A DNA stretch of 64,000 nt, taken from positions 1 through 64,000 of the forward strand of contig NZ_JANZLA010000004.1 of assembly GCF_025770785.1 (NCBI RefSeq), in the 5' to 3' direction. Source of the stretch: Cellulomonas sp. SG140 (lineage in GTDB: Bacteria; Actinomycetota; Actinomycetes; Actinomycetales; Cellulomonadaceae). The notes below the pieces were generated by a model, which saw only the letters and a list, made by a program, of their open reading frames with translations, had not been told where the DNA came from and did no database searches. Below, in pieces: positions 51,132 through 59,121 of the stretch. The stretch's first letter is position 1, and each line of letters starts with the position of its first letter. The translations under genes and the position numbers were made by a program.

Positions 51132-51592
51132 TGACGAGCAGGAACGAAGCCATCCACAGTGAGCCAGTATGGCGAGAGCGCTCGGACTTCATCATCGCGG
51201 TGGCCGTCGACTCTGCAAACTCGAAGGTCAACTCCGAGCAGTTGTGGGCTCGGAGACTAGATGACCTCTGCTTCGAGCTATGTTGCATACCATTCTTCGC
51301 TTACGACATCGCGCTGGGAGACATCGTAGAAACGGATGAGCGATTCACGATAACCAGGGTGTCCGTGCCGTCAGGCCGGTACGTATTCCGCGCCTACTTC
51401 GGCGAATCATACTATCCGCGCGACATTATGGCTCAGGAGCTGGAGTCACGCGGGGCGCTCATTGAGTGGTCGTCGACGAACCTCCTCGCCATCGACGCGA
51501 AGGACCACAGCCACGCCGCAGAACTGGCCGCATACCTGCAGGAGCACGAGGATCTTGGACACCTGATGTACGAGACAGGGCGCAGCTCCTGA
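51131..51592 (+). CDS. DUF4265 domain-containing protein
   Basis: 153 residues, cytoplasmic, no signal or membrane helix. WRERSDFIIAVAVD, EQLWARRLDDLCFELCCIPFFAYDIALGDIVE (in shorter conserved pieces) and the C-terminal EDLGHLMYETGR fit the DUF4265 family, whose function is not known. Codon use is AT-richer than that of the neighbours (many GAA, CGA, TTG, AAT codons), a sign of recent transfer. It follows the 38-residue gene by overlap and lies in the tRNA-Leu-adjacent patch, where small toxin/immunity or defence-type genes often settle; that role is only a hypothesis. Confidence 0.75.
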   Translation: MTSRNEAIHSEPVWRERSDFIIAVAVDSANSKVNSEQLWARRLDDLCFELCCIPFFAYDIALGDIVETDERFTITRVSVPSGRYVFRAYFGESYYPRDIMAQELESRGALIEWSSTNLLAIDAKDHSHAAELAAYLQEHEDLGHLMYETGRSS

Positions 51593-51953
51593 CTTGGATG
51601 GGACATGAAGCCGCAACCCTGCGGTCCTCCACCGCCCAAGTTCAGACGGCCGAGCGAGGCCCCGTCGCCAGCCGCTGGCGAATCCGCGGCGAAGGACTGG
51701 ACTCGCGCACACAGTCGGCCTCTGCGTCGCGTTTCGGCGCAACAGCAGTAGTCGAGAACTGACGCGCCGTCCGCGCACAGCGATCATTTTCGACAATTGT
51801 CGTCATATCAACCTAGGTTGACAGAGCCACCTCCCTCGGACGTTCACGACCAGGGTTCCCTGATCTTCCGCCGTATGCGTGGCGCGCGACGGTCTCGTCG
51901 GCCGTGGTGGCTCTCGCCTGGGTCGCGTGCTGGTCGGCGTCTAGCCTCCCGCC
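51593..51953. promoter_or_regulatory. Intergenic region with two perfect operator-like palindromes
   Basis: 361 bases without a recognised gene. CGACAATTGTCG (51791-51802) and TCAACCTAGGTTGA (51808-51821) are perfect palindromes five bases apart in an AT-richer patch, 130-160 bases before the TMEM175-like gene. They look like binding sites for a dimeric regulator (MarR/PadR-like), none of which is adjacent. Confidence 0.5.
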
Positions 51954-52577
51954 ATGCGCAGCGACCGCGGCCTCGACCGGTTCATCACGTTCCTCGACGC
52001 GGTCGTGGCGATCGCGCTGACCCTGCTCGTCCTGCCGCTCACCGATCTGATCGACGGGACGCGTCCGCCGGCGCGCGTCAGCGACGTCTTCACGCAGAAC
52101 GCTCCGCGCTTCGGCGCCTTCCTGCTCAGCTTCGTGGTGATCGCACGGCTGTGGTTTGCGCACCACCGGATGAGCGAGCGGGTCGGCTCCTACGACCGGG
52201 CCTTCGTCATGGTGAACCTCGGCTGGGTGCTCACCGTCGTCTTCCTGCCGTTCGCCACGGAGCTGACCTCCGCCTATCCGAGCCACGACCGCATCGTGCT
52301 CGCCGTCTACCTGGGCACCCTCGCCACGGGCTCCCTGTTCCTCTTCGCCGCCGCTGCCCTGGTGTGGCGCCGGCCCGCACTCCGGCGGGAAGGGATCTCC
52401 GCGACAGACGTGGTGCCGTGGGCGGCCCTCTCGGCGAGCGTGGTGCTCCTCGTGGCGTTCGCCGTCGGGGTGCTGCTGCCGGCGGTCAACTACTACGCGC
52501 TGCTCCTGCTGTTCGCGTCCGGACCGGTCGAGCGGCTGGTCCGCCGCATCGCGCGACGAGCCGGCACGCCAGGCTGA
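51954..52577 (+). CDS. TMEM175/DUF1211-family membrane protein, putative potassium channel
   Basis: 207 residues, six predicted membrane helices. The N-terminal RFITFLDAVVAIALTLLVLPL matches the R-x3-F-S/L-D helix-1 signature of TMEM175 channels, which are potassium channels in bacteria and lysosomes. Bacterial members have one such six-helix unit and assemble as tetramers. The usual FSD is FLD here. ATG 51954 lacks a strong ribosome site. It converges with the histidine phosphatase gene. Confidence 0.82.
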   Translation: MRSDRGLDRFITFLDAVVAIALTLLVLPLTDLIDGTRPPARVSDVFTQNAPRFGAFLLSFVVIARLWFAHHRMSERVGSYDRAFVMVNLGWVLTVVFLPFATELTSAYPSHDRIVLAVYLGTLATGSLFLFAAAALVWRRPALRREGISATDVVPWAALSASVVLLVAFAVGVLLPAVNYYALLLLFASGPVERLVRRIARRAGTPG

Positions 52578-52595
52578 GCCGGAGCCGGGAACGGC

Positions 52596-53303
52596 TCACA
52601 GGGCGGCGTGGTTCTCCAGGTACAGGGCCGGTGGACGGACGTTCCCGGAGGTGTCCGTGCGGTAGGCCAACGGCTGCCCCGGCACGACGCGGAGGGTGTC
52701 GACCTCGTCGGGCCCGCAGCTCTCGATCACGCGGCGCAGCGCTCGGAGCGAGTCGGTGTGCGCGACGACCAGGACGGTCCGCCCGGCGGCGAGCGCCGTG
52801 CGCAGCGGGCTCTCCCAGAACGGTCGCAGCCGGTCCTCCACCTCGCGCAGCGACTCCCCCTCGCCGAAGGGCAGGCTCTGGACGAGGTCGGCCGTCGGCC
52901 GCCACGGCAGTGCTCGGATCCGCTCGGGGCTGGCCGCCGGTGGCTTGCCGCCGGGGGAGAACCGCCATTCGCTCATCGACTCGGCGCCGAACAGGTCGAT
53001 GGCGCGCGGCTTCGCCACGCCCGTCAGGCAGCCGAGGTCACGGGCCGCCAGGCGCCAGGACGTCACTCGCGGCAGCTCGGCCTGGCCCAGCCGTGCCAGC
53101 AGGGCGTCCGCCGTCTCGACGGCTCGGGCCTGCGGAGACGTCACGACGACGTCCGGGCGCACTCCCCTGCTCGCGAGCAGGTCGGCCACCGTCTGCGCCT
53201 CGGCGATCCCCGTCGGCGTCAGGCCGGGATCCAGCAGGCCCGCGTAGGACTGGCGGGCGTCCGCGTGGCTCTCTCCGTTGCGCAGCAGGATCAGCACCGT
53301 CAC
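52596..53303 (-). CDS. Histidine-phosphatase/phosphoglycerate-mutase-like protein with His-to-Asn change
   Basis: 235 residues of the histidine phosphatase fold. The N-terminal motif reads LLRNGES where LLRHGES is expected: the phospho-accepting His is replaced by Asn (codon AAC). Other elements remain: VVTSPQARAVETADALL, the acidic FGEGESLREVEDR, and the second His in VVAHTDSLRAL. The C-terminal tail LYLENHAAL resembles BPG-dependent phosphoglycerate mutases. It may be inactive or have a non-catalytic role. GTG 53303 has AGGGTG upstream. A relic copy is at 50707-50843. Confidence 0.82.
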   Translation of the reverse strand: MTVLILLRNGESHADARQSYAGLLDPGLTPTGIAEAQTVADLLASRGVRPDVVVTSPQARAVETADALLARLGQAELPRVTSWRLAARDLGCLTGVAKPRAIDLFGAESMSEWRFSPGGKPPAASPERIRALPWRPTADLVQSLPFGEGESLREVEDRLRPFWESPLRTALAAGRTVLVVAHTDSLRALRRVIESCGPDEVDTLRVVPGQPLAYRTDTSGNVRPPALYLENHAAL

Positions 53304-53470
53304 AGGAGCACCCTGCACCGGCGGCGCCTGCCGCCGGAAGTGGCCGGAGGGGTGCACCTGTTGGCTGTCTGCGTCGAGCACCTGTGAGCTCCCGCGGACG
53401 GGCGCCTGCGGCCGTTGCTAGAGTCCGCGACGGTTGATTGACTGGTCAGCGACTTCAGGGGGAGCTCGCT

Positions 53471-54103
53471 TTGCCAGCTGCTGCCAGGATGCGTGCGACG
53501 ACCCGGACGGCTGCGGTCGTCGTGGTGCTGGTGGGAGCCCTGGCGGGCTGCTCCGGGACCCCCAAGGCCCCGAGCTCCGGCGGCTCGCCCGCGTTCGGCG
53601 TCCAGCCGACGGGACGCAGCGTGACCATCATCAGCCTGGCGACCCCGCAGGGCACCACGCCCGTGACCGTCCTCGGGGTGACGGTGGACGTCCCCACGGG
53701 TGACACCAGCTCGACGAGCAGCCTCGACAACGGCATCAAGCAGCTGGTGGTGCACGACCCGACGCAGAAGCGCGCCGTCGCCACCGTGACGGTGACGCCG
53801 GGGCACGGGGCGAACGACACCGCGGTGGACGCGTCGTCGCAGACGGCCGAGGCGCAGATCGCCGCCACCCCCGGCTGGTCCGACGTCTCCCTCTCGCCGG
53901 CGACCTGGAAGGGCATGCCCTACGCCACGGCGATCCGCGCCACCCTCACCCAGGACGACGGCTCGAAGCGCGACACGATCCTGGTCACCGTGCGGGACGC
54001 CAAGGGCACCAAGACGGTCGGCGTCTCGGCGGAGGCCGCCCACGGGCAGCTCGACGGCTCCGCCGGGTTCGCCATCCTGCGCACGCTGCGCTTCGAGGGC
54101 TGA
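53471..54103 (+). CDS. Putative lipoprotein
   Basis: 210 residues from TTG 53471, which has AGGGGGAG six bases upstream; ATG 53489 is the alternative but is too far from that site. A lipoprotein signal (TRTAAVVVVLVGALAGC, lipobox LAGC) precedes a Ser/Gly/Pro linker and a beta-rich domain of about 160 residues with IKQLVVHDPTQKRAVATVTVTPG and GFAILRTLRFEG. No family was recognised. It lies three bases before the next gene, so they are probably co-expressed. Confidence 0.7.
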   Translation: MPAAARMRATTRTAAVVVVLVGALAGCSGTPKAPSSGGSPAFGVQPTGRSVTIISLATPQGTTPVTVLGVTVDVPTGDTSSTSSLDNGIKQLVVHDPTQKRAVATVTVTPGHGANDTAVDASSQTAEAQIAATPGWSDVSLSPATWKGMPYATAIRATLTQDDGSKRDTILVTVRDAKGTKTVGVSAEAAHGQLDGSAGFAILRTLRFEG

Positions 54104-54105
54104 CG

Positions 54106-54552
54106 GTGCCGCCCAGCCCGCTCGCCGGCCAGGCGGGCACCGCCCTGGTCCTGGTGGTCGTGGTGGTCCTCTGCGGTGTGCTGGTCGGCACGTTCGCCGT
54201 GTTCTACCGGCGGTACCGCGTGTTCACCCGCGGCCTGCGAGGCACGGCGATGGTGGTGGACGTGCGTCCGACGGGGGTCTGGCAGCAGCGGTCGGTCACC
54301 GAGGCTCCGACGGACACCGTCGTGGTGGCCACCGCGGCGATGCCGCGAGGTGTGCCGGTGAACCAGAAGGTGCCGCACGGCCAGTACCAGCCCGGTCAGG
54401 TGGTCGCGGTGGTGCAGGCACCCGGACGGCCGGACGTGGTGCTGCTGGACCGGCCGGACCTGGAGCGTCCGATGTGGGCGGTGTTCCTCCCCCTGGTGCT
54501 GCTGGTGGCGGCCCCGGTCATCACCCTCGTCGGGGTCAGCCACCGCGGCTGA
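54106..54552 (+). CDS. DUF3592-like two-helix membrane protein
   Basis: 148 residues with an N-terminal helix (about 10-33) and a C-terminal helix (about 122-143) flanking a small beta domain (GTAMVVDVRPTGVW ... YQPGQVVAVVQAPGRPDVVLLDRP). The layout resembles DUF3592 proteins of unknown function. GTG 54106 follows the lipoprotein stop after two bases, which suggests a shared transcript and a common envelope role. Confidence 0.6.
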   Translation: MPPSPLAGQAGTALVLVVVVVLCGVLVGTFAVFYRRYRVFTRGLRGTAMVVDVRPTGVWQQRSVTEAPTDTVVVATAAMPRGVPVNQKVPHGQYQPGQVVAVVQAPGRPDVVLLDRPDLERPMWAVFLPLVLLVAAPVITLVGVSHRG

Positions 54553-54610
54553 CCGAGCGGCCGATCTGCCACCATCGACGCGAACTCCGACGAGAGGTCA
54601 GTGATCATCG

Positions 54611-55609
54611 ATGCCGGCGTCGATACGAGGCAGCGTTCCCGAGCTCACCCGGACCACGGGAGACGACGACCGGCTCGAGGTGATCCGTGCGGCGAACGAC
54701 GAGCTGGAGCTCGCCTTCCTGCCGGGCGTCGGCGGCCGGCTGATCTCCCTGCGGTGCGGCGGAGCCGAGCTGCTGTGGCGCAACCCGGAGTACCTGGACG
54801 CCGACCTGGCGACGGTGCGGCCCCGGACCACCTGGGCGCCGCTGACTGACGCCATGGGGTCGTGGGCGAACGTCGGCGGCTCGAAGACCTGGCCCGCTCC
54901 GCAGGGCTGGGGCTCGCCGGACGAGTGGCCGGGTCCGCCGGACGGCGTGCTCGACTCCGGCCGGTGGACGGTCAGCGACGAGTGGTCGGAGGAGCTCGAC
55001 GGGCTCGTGGTGCGGCTGACCAGCCCGGACGACGCGCGCACCGGCTTGCGGGTCGAGCGCCGGCTGGTGGTCCCCCGCTCGGGCACCACCGTCCGGCAGC
55101 GCAACACGTTCACCAACGTGTCCGACCGACCCGTGCGGTGGTCCGTCTGGGAGGTGTGCCAGGTGGACACGGAGGCGTTCGCGCACCAGGCCGGGGGGTC
55201 GGTCGAGGTCGGCTCGGCCGGCGGCGCGGCGCCGATCTCCATGGTCGAGTCGGACGGCGCGATCGACGTCGGGCCCGTGGTGGACGGGTTCCGGGCCGTG
55301 CAGGTGAGCGACGTGGTGGCCAAGGTGGGGTTCACCGACGCCACAGGCTGCGTCCGCTACCGGCGCCCCGACGGCGCCGGGATCGACCTCGTGTTCCCCG
55401 TGGAACCGGCTGCGGTGTACCCGGACGGCGGCTGCCAGGTGGAGCTGTGGATGCAGTACCCCACCGCTGCACCGATCGGCTCGCTGGAGGGGCTGCACCC
55501 GTCGGCCCGGCTGGTGGAGCTGGAGATCCTGTCACCGCTCCACGAGCTCGCTCCCGGCGCGAGCGCGTCCTTCGACTTCTCGTGGACCGTCCACGGCCCG
55601 CGCGCCTGA
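54611..55609 (+). CDS. DUF4380/galactose-mutarotase-like protein
   Basis: 332 residues, all-beta. The N-terminal LAFLPGVGGRLISLRCGGAELLWRNPEY is like aldose-1-epimerases, and GGSKTWPAPQGWGSPDEWPGPP is typical of DUF4380 proteins. No signal peptide. Members are thought to bind or process sugars, but the usual mutarotase catalytic pair is not obvious. ATG 54611 follows GAGAGG at about 13 bases; an upstream GTG at 54602 is in another frame. It converges with the quinone oxidoreductase gene with seven bases between. Confidence 0.7.
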   Translation: MPASIRGSVPELTRTTGDDDRLEVIRAANDELELAFLPGVGGRLISLRCGGAELLWRNPEYLDADLATVRPRTTWAPLTDAMGSWANVGGSKTWPAPQGWGSPDEWPGPPDGVLDSGRWTVSDEWSEELDGLVVRLTSPDDARTGLRVERRLVVPRSGTTVRQRNTFTNVSDRPVRWSVWEVCQVDTEAFAHQAGGSVEVGSAGGAAPISMVESDGAIDVGPVVDGFRAVQVSDVVAKVGFTDATGCVRYRRPDGAGIDLVFPVEPAAVYPDGGCQVELWMQYPTAAPIGSLEGLHPSARLVELEILSPLHELAPGASASFDFSWTVHGPRA

Positions 55610-55616
55610 TGCCGGG

Positions 55617-56606
55617 TCATCCGGCGGACAGCAGCACCACTCCCTTGCCTCCCACGACGCCGGCCTCCATGTCGGCGTGCGCCCGGGCGATGTCGTCGAG
55701 CGCGTAGACCTTCCCGACGGGGACTCGGGCTCGGCCCGCCGCGACCGCATCGAGGAAGTCCTGCAGCACGGCCGGCGGCAGGTCGGCGGCGTCGCCGGAG
55801 TAGGCGGTGAGGCGGACGCCGTTCGGCAGCCAGTCCATCGGGTAGAACTCCGGGATCGTCCACCGGTCGGAGAGCATGCCGGTGAAGCACACCGTGCCCC
55901 CGGGCCGGACGGCGCGCAGGGTGTCGCGCAGCACGTCGGAACCGACCAGCTCGACGGCTCCGTCGACGCCGCCGGGAACCAGGTCCCGTACCTGCTCGGC
56001 GACGTGACCGTCGTCGACCAGCGCGTGGTGGGCACCGGCCTGCTCCAGCAGGGTGCGGCGCGCGGGTGAGCGCGTGGTGGACAGGACGGTGAGGCCCTGC
56101 AGCCGGCCGAGGACGGCCAGCGCGAGTCCGACGGACGACGTGCCGCCGCGGACCAGCAGGGTGTCCCCGGCGGACGGCCGGACGCCGACGGCCAGCGACC
56201 CGTACGCCGTCTGCAGCATCTCCGGGACGGCGCCGAGCACCTCCCACGGCAGGTCGCTGCGGAAGGGCACCACCTGGGAGACCGGGACGACGACCTGCTC
56301 GGCGTAGCCGCCGTCGAAGGTCCGGCCCATCCCGCCCATCATCGCCATCACCTGCGTGCCGACGGCCAGCTCACCGCCGGGGGCGTCCTCGACCACGCCG
56401 GCCGCCTCGAGTCCCGGGATGCGGGGGAACGACCCCGACCACGCCTGACCGCTGCGGAAGTGCAGCTCGGAGCGGTTGAGGCCGAAGGCGTGCACCCGGG
56501 TCAGCACCTGCCCCGGCTCCGCGCGCGGCAGAGGAACGTCGCGGACCTGGAGCACCTCGGGGCCGCCGGGCTGGTCGACGACGACGGCGCGCATCGTGCC
56601 GCTCAT
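55617..56606 (-). CDS. NADPH:quinone oxidoreductase-like zinc-independent MDR enzyme
   Basis: 329-residue medium-chain dehydrogenase. It begins TMRAVVVDQPGGPEVLQVRDVPLP and has the QOR motif FGLNRSELHFRSG and the nucleotide loop RGGTSSVGLALAV. The zinc ligands of alcohol dehydrogenases are missing, as in QOR enzymes that reduce quinones or enals. The ATG overlaps the stop of the marR gene by four bases; together they look like a self-regulated detoxification pair. Confidence 0.88.
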   Translation of the reverse strand: MSGTMRAVVVDQPGGPEVLQVRDVPLPRAEPGQVLTRVHAFGLNRSELHFRSGQAWSGSFPRIPGLEAAGVVEDAPGGELAVGTQVMAMMGGMGRTFDGGYAEQVVVPVSQVVPFRSDLPWEVLGAVPEMLQTAYGSLAVGVRPSAGDTLLVRGGTSSVGLALAVLGRLQGLTVLSTTRSPARRTLLEQAGAHHALVDDGHVAEQVRDLVPGGVDGAVELVGSDVLRDTLRAVRPGGTVCFTGMLSDRWTIPEFYPMDWLPNGVRLTAYSGDAADLPPAVLQDFLDAVAAGRARVPVGKVYALDDIARAHADMEAGVVGGKGVVLLSAG

Positions 56607-57037
56607 CGGGTCGCCGCCGGGACCCGCTCGAGCGTGGTGAGCAGGTGCTCGAGGATCGTCGTGACCGCGGCTGCGGCCGGCTCGTCGCCCAGGTGCTCCT
56701 GCAGCGCTCGGCCGACGACCGCCGTCCCCTCCTCGAGCGCCGCCTCACCCGTGGCCGTGAGGGTGATCAGCGAAGAGCGGCGGTCCTCGGGGTGGGCGGA
56801 GCGCGTGGCGAGGCCGTCGCGCTCCAGGCGGTCGACGAGCTTGCTCGCCGCCCCCACGGTGATGCCGAGCTCGGTGCGCAGCTCCTGGACCCGCGCGGTG
56901 CCCGGGTGCCGACGGAGCACCCGGAGCGCCGAGAGGGTCCCCAGCCGAACGGTGCCGGCGGCGGCGAGCCGGTCGTCGAGGTGGTTCCAGAGCGTGGTCT
57001 CGTAGCGGACCAGCACGTCGAAGAAGTCCATGCTCAC
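56603..57037 (-). CDS. MarR-family transcriptional regulator
   Basis: 144 residues with a winged HTH: VQELRTELGITVGAASKLVDRLERDGLATRSAHPEDRRSSLITLTATG holds the recognition helix and the DxR wing (given here in family form, under 20-residue units in the protein). It probably represses the operon and responds to an oxidant or aromatic ligand. GTG 57037 and ATG 57031 are both possible starts. The region before it has TGACGTGACA, a possible operator half. Confidence 0.88.
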   Translation of the reverse strand: MSMDFFDVLVRYETTLWNHLDDRLAAAGTVRLGTLSALRVLRRHPGTARVQELRTELGITVGAASKLVDRLERDGLATRSAHPEDRRSSLITLTATGEAALEEGTAVVGRALQEHLGDEPAAAAVTTILEHLLTTLERVPAATR

Positions 57038-57115
57038 CGCAACATGATGTCACGTCACTAGATTCCCGGTGATCAAGTGGCGAGCGCGGTTCGGGTCCGA
57101 GCTGGTCAGGAACGC

Positions 57116-57151
57116 GAAGGAGCCGAGGACCCGTAGGCCCTCGGCTCCTTC
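57116..57151. terminator. Hairpin downstream of secreted-protein gene
   Basis: Perfect 13-bp GC-rich stem (57116-57128/57139-57151) with a ten-base loop, 36 bases beyond the stop of the leftward gene at 57187. No T-run on that strand, so it is a GC-type terminator at best. Confidence 0.5.
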
Positions 57152-57186
57152 CTTGCGCGCGGACGGGTGCCGTCAGCGCGTCACGG

Positions 57187-57741
57187 TCACAGACCCAGCA
57201 GGTGGTTCAGCAGCGTGGCCAGGCCACCGGTGCCGGGACCGTCCAGCAGGTGCGTCACCGAGCACAGCAGGTTGCCGAGCAGGTTGCCCGGACCGGGCTG
57301 CGCGGTGATGTCCAGGTTCACCTGGTTCAGCGCCACGTTCAGGCCGAGCAGGTTCAGGTTCAGCGGGCCGAGCTGCAGGTTCAGCACGTTGCAGCCGCCG
57401 GCGGTCGACGCGCCCGTGACCGGCACGTTGGTGAGCGCCAGGTTGCTGACGGTCTGCGTGACGACTCCGGCCGCGTCGGTCAGCGTGCCGTTCAGCAGAC
57501 CGCTGACCACCAGCTGGCCGTTCTGGGTGGTGAAGCCCGTCGGCGTGAACGTCCCGGTGAACGTGCCGAGGCCGGGGATGGCCTGCGTGATGGGCGCCGT
57601 CGCCAACGCCTGGGTCGTCGACGTGGAGGACGCGGCCGTCACGGCGGTCGGTGCGGGAGCCGCCAACGCCGGGGCGGCGAACGCGAACGAGCCGAGCAGG
57701 GCAGCACCCGCGGCGGCGGGGGCAAGGAGACGGTGCTTCAT
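57187..57741 (-). CDS. Secreted hypothetical protein, Leu/Asn/Gly-rich
   Basis: 184 residues. A clear Sec signal peptide (KHRLLAPAAAGAALLGSFAFAAPALA, cleavage after ALA) precedes a Thr/Ala-rich spacer and a conserved-looking domain with ITQAIPGLGTFTGTFTPTGF, NLQLGPLNLNLLGLNVALNQ and LLGNLLCSVTHLL. Two cysteines (in GGCNVL and NLLCSV) may form a disulfide outside the cell. Similar secreted proteins of unknown function are frequent in actinobacteria. ATG 57741 has GGAGG seven bases upstream. Confidence 0.8.
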   Translation of the reverse strand: MKHRLLAPAAAGAALLGSFAFAAPALAAPAPTAVTAASSTSTTQALATAPITQAIPGLGTFTGTFTPTGFTTQNGQLVVSGLLNGTLTDAAGVVTQTVSNLALTNVPVTGASTAGGCNVLNLQLGPLNLNLLGLNVALNQVNLDITAQPGPGNLLGNLLCSVTHLLDGPGTGGLATLLNHLLGL

Positions 57742-57906
57742 GAGAGAACCTCCGGTGTGACCTGAGCCACATAGCCTTCAGGGACCTTTTCGACGGTAGG
57801 TGCGCCTGAGACGTGTGCAACCGGGCGGCGGCGCCGTCGTCCGGCGCCGAGGGGCGACCACCCAGGTCAGCGGCGCGCCACGCCCGGGAGAAATTCCTCG
57901 CGGGTC

Positions 57907-58932
57907 TCAGGTCCCGGCGGGGCCCTCGCCGGTGCTCTCCCGGGGCAGCAGGACATGCGGTGCCAGCGCCTCTTGCGCCGGCGAGTCCGGCTCGTCGATG
58001 CGGGCCGCGAGGCGGTCGACAGCCGCGCGCGCGATGAACGGGATGTCCAGCGACACGGTGCTCAGCGTGGGCCGCGAGTACCGGCCCTCCTCGATGTCGT
58101 CGATGCCGATGATCGCCACGTCGTCCGGCACCGAGAGTCCGGCGTCGAACACCGCCCGCATGGCACCCATCGCCATCAGGTCCGAGTAGCAGAAGATCGC
58201 GTCCGGCCGGTCGGGTGCGGCGAGCAGGGCCTGCGCCGCGGTGTAGCCGTCGGCCCGGCTGTACCGCGGGGCGGGCCGCAGGAGGTCCGGGTCCGGCGCG
58301 AGGCCCGCGTCGCGCAGGGCGTCCTGGTAGCCGGCGGTCCGCTTGCGGGGGGTGGCGTAGTCCTCCTGCGGCTGGGCACCGATCGCCGCGATGCGGCGCC
58401 GGCCGAGCGAGACGAGGTGCGCCGTGGCGTCGTAGGCCGCACGCTCGTTGTCGATGGCCACGTGGTCGTACCGGCCGTCGAAGTCGTGCTCGCCGAGCAG
58501 CACCAGCGGGATGGACCGCCCGGCGCGCATCTCCAGCAGCTCGGTGGCGGTGACGAGAGGGCTGAACAGGATGCCGTCGAACAGCATGGTCCGGTCGGCG
58601 CCGGTCAGCAGCCGGCGCTCACGCTCGTGGTCGTCACCGGTCTGGTCGATCATCACGCGGTAGCCGACGGCGGCCGCCGCGTTGATCACCTCGCGCGCGA
58701 GCTGGGAGAAGTACGGCACGTCGATCTCGGGTACGACGAGGGCCAGCACGCCCGTGCGGCCGGTGCGCAGCGTGCGCGCCACCGGGTTGGCGCGGTAGTC
58801 GAGCTCCTCCATCGCGGCGAGCACGCGCTGCCGCATCGCCTCGCTGACGTGCTCGTACCCGCTGACCACGTTGGACACCGTGCGCATCGAGACGTTCGCC
58901 GTGCGGGCGACGTCACGGAGGGTGGCGGCCAT
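57907..58932 (-). CDS. LacI-family transcriptional regulator
   Basis: 341 residues. HTH at the N-terminus (TLRDVARTANVSMRTVSNVV), hinge with ANPVARTLRTGRTG, and a sugar-binding core of the periplasmic-binding type (LALVVPEIDVPYFSQLAREV; PDAIFCYSDLMAMGAM; PDDVAIIGIDDIEEG). ATG 58932 has AGGGGAG five bases upstream. It is divergent from the sugar transporter; two operator-like palindromes lie 100-146 bases upstream over the transporter promoter. It most likely represses that operon until its sugar is present. Confidence 0.93.
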   Translation of the reverse strand: MAATLRDVARTANVSMRTVSNVVSGYEHVSEAMRQRVLAAMEELDYRANPVARTLRTGRTGVLALVVPEIDVPYFSQLAREVINAAAAVGYRVMIDQTGDDHERERRLLTGADRTMLFDGILFSPLVTATELLEMRAGRSIPLVLLGEHDFDGRYDHVAIDNERAAYDATAHLVSLGRRRIAAIGAQPQEDYATPRKRTAGYQDALRDAGLAPDPDLLRPAPRYSRADGYTAAQALLAAPDRPDAIFCYSDLMAMGAMRAVFDAGLSVPDDVAIIGIDDIEEGRYSRPTLSTVSLDIPFIARAAVDRLAARIDEPDSPAQEALAPHVLLPRESTGEGPAGT

Positions 58933-59031
58933 CGAACTCCCCTGCTCGTGCTCACGCACCTGGTCGGACGCGTCCCGTACACCCTGGCGGCAACCGCCGC
59001 GCAGCAGCGTGGGAATCGCGGGCCCAGCCTA

Positions 59032-59078
59032 CTTGCCAACGTGTGCAAAGGCGAGCTACGTTTGCGCACGTTGGCAAA
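59032..59078 (+). promoter_or_regulatory. Two LacI operators overlapping the transporter promoter
   Basis: CTTGCCAACGTGTGCAAA (59032-59049) and TTTGCGCACGTTGGCAAA (59061-59078) are each symmetric around ACGT and are inverted copies of each other, centres 29 bp apart. TTGCCA (59033-59038) and TACGTT (59057-59062), 18 bases apart, form a plausible promoter, so one operator covers the -35 and the other the -10 end and start site. Confidence 0.7.
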
Positions 59079-59121
59079 CGGCGCGACGATCGGCCGTCCC
59101 CATGTCCACAAGGGAGTGTTC

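Noticed and set aside
51797-53437. A 546-codon open frame across the TMEM175 and phosphatase genes
   Set aside because: It is extremely Arg/Pro-rich and overlaps two well-supported genes in other frames.
50512-57741. A complete integrative element at tRNA-Leu
   Set aside because: No integrase, transposase, conjugation or phage gene and no repeated tRNA end were seen; only composition and patchwork content hint at transfer.
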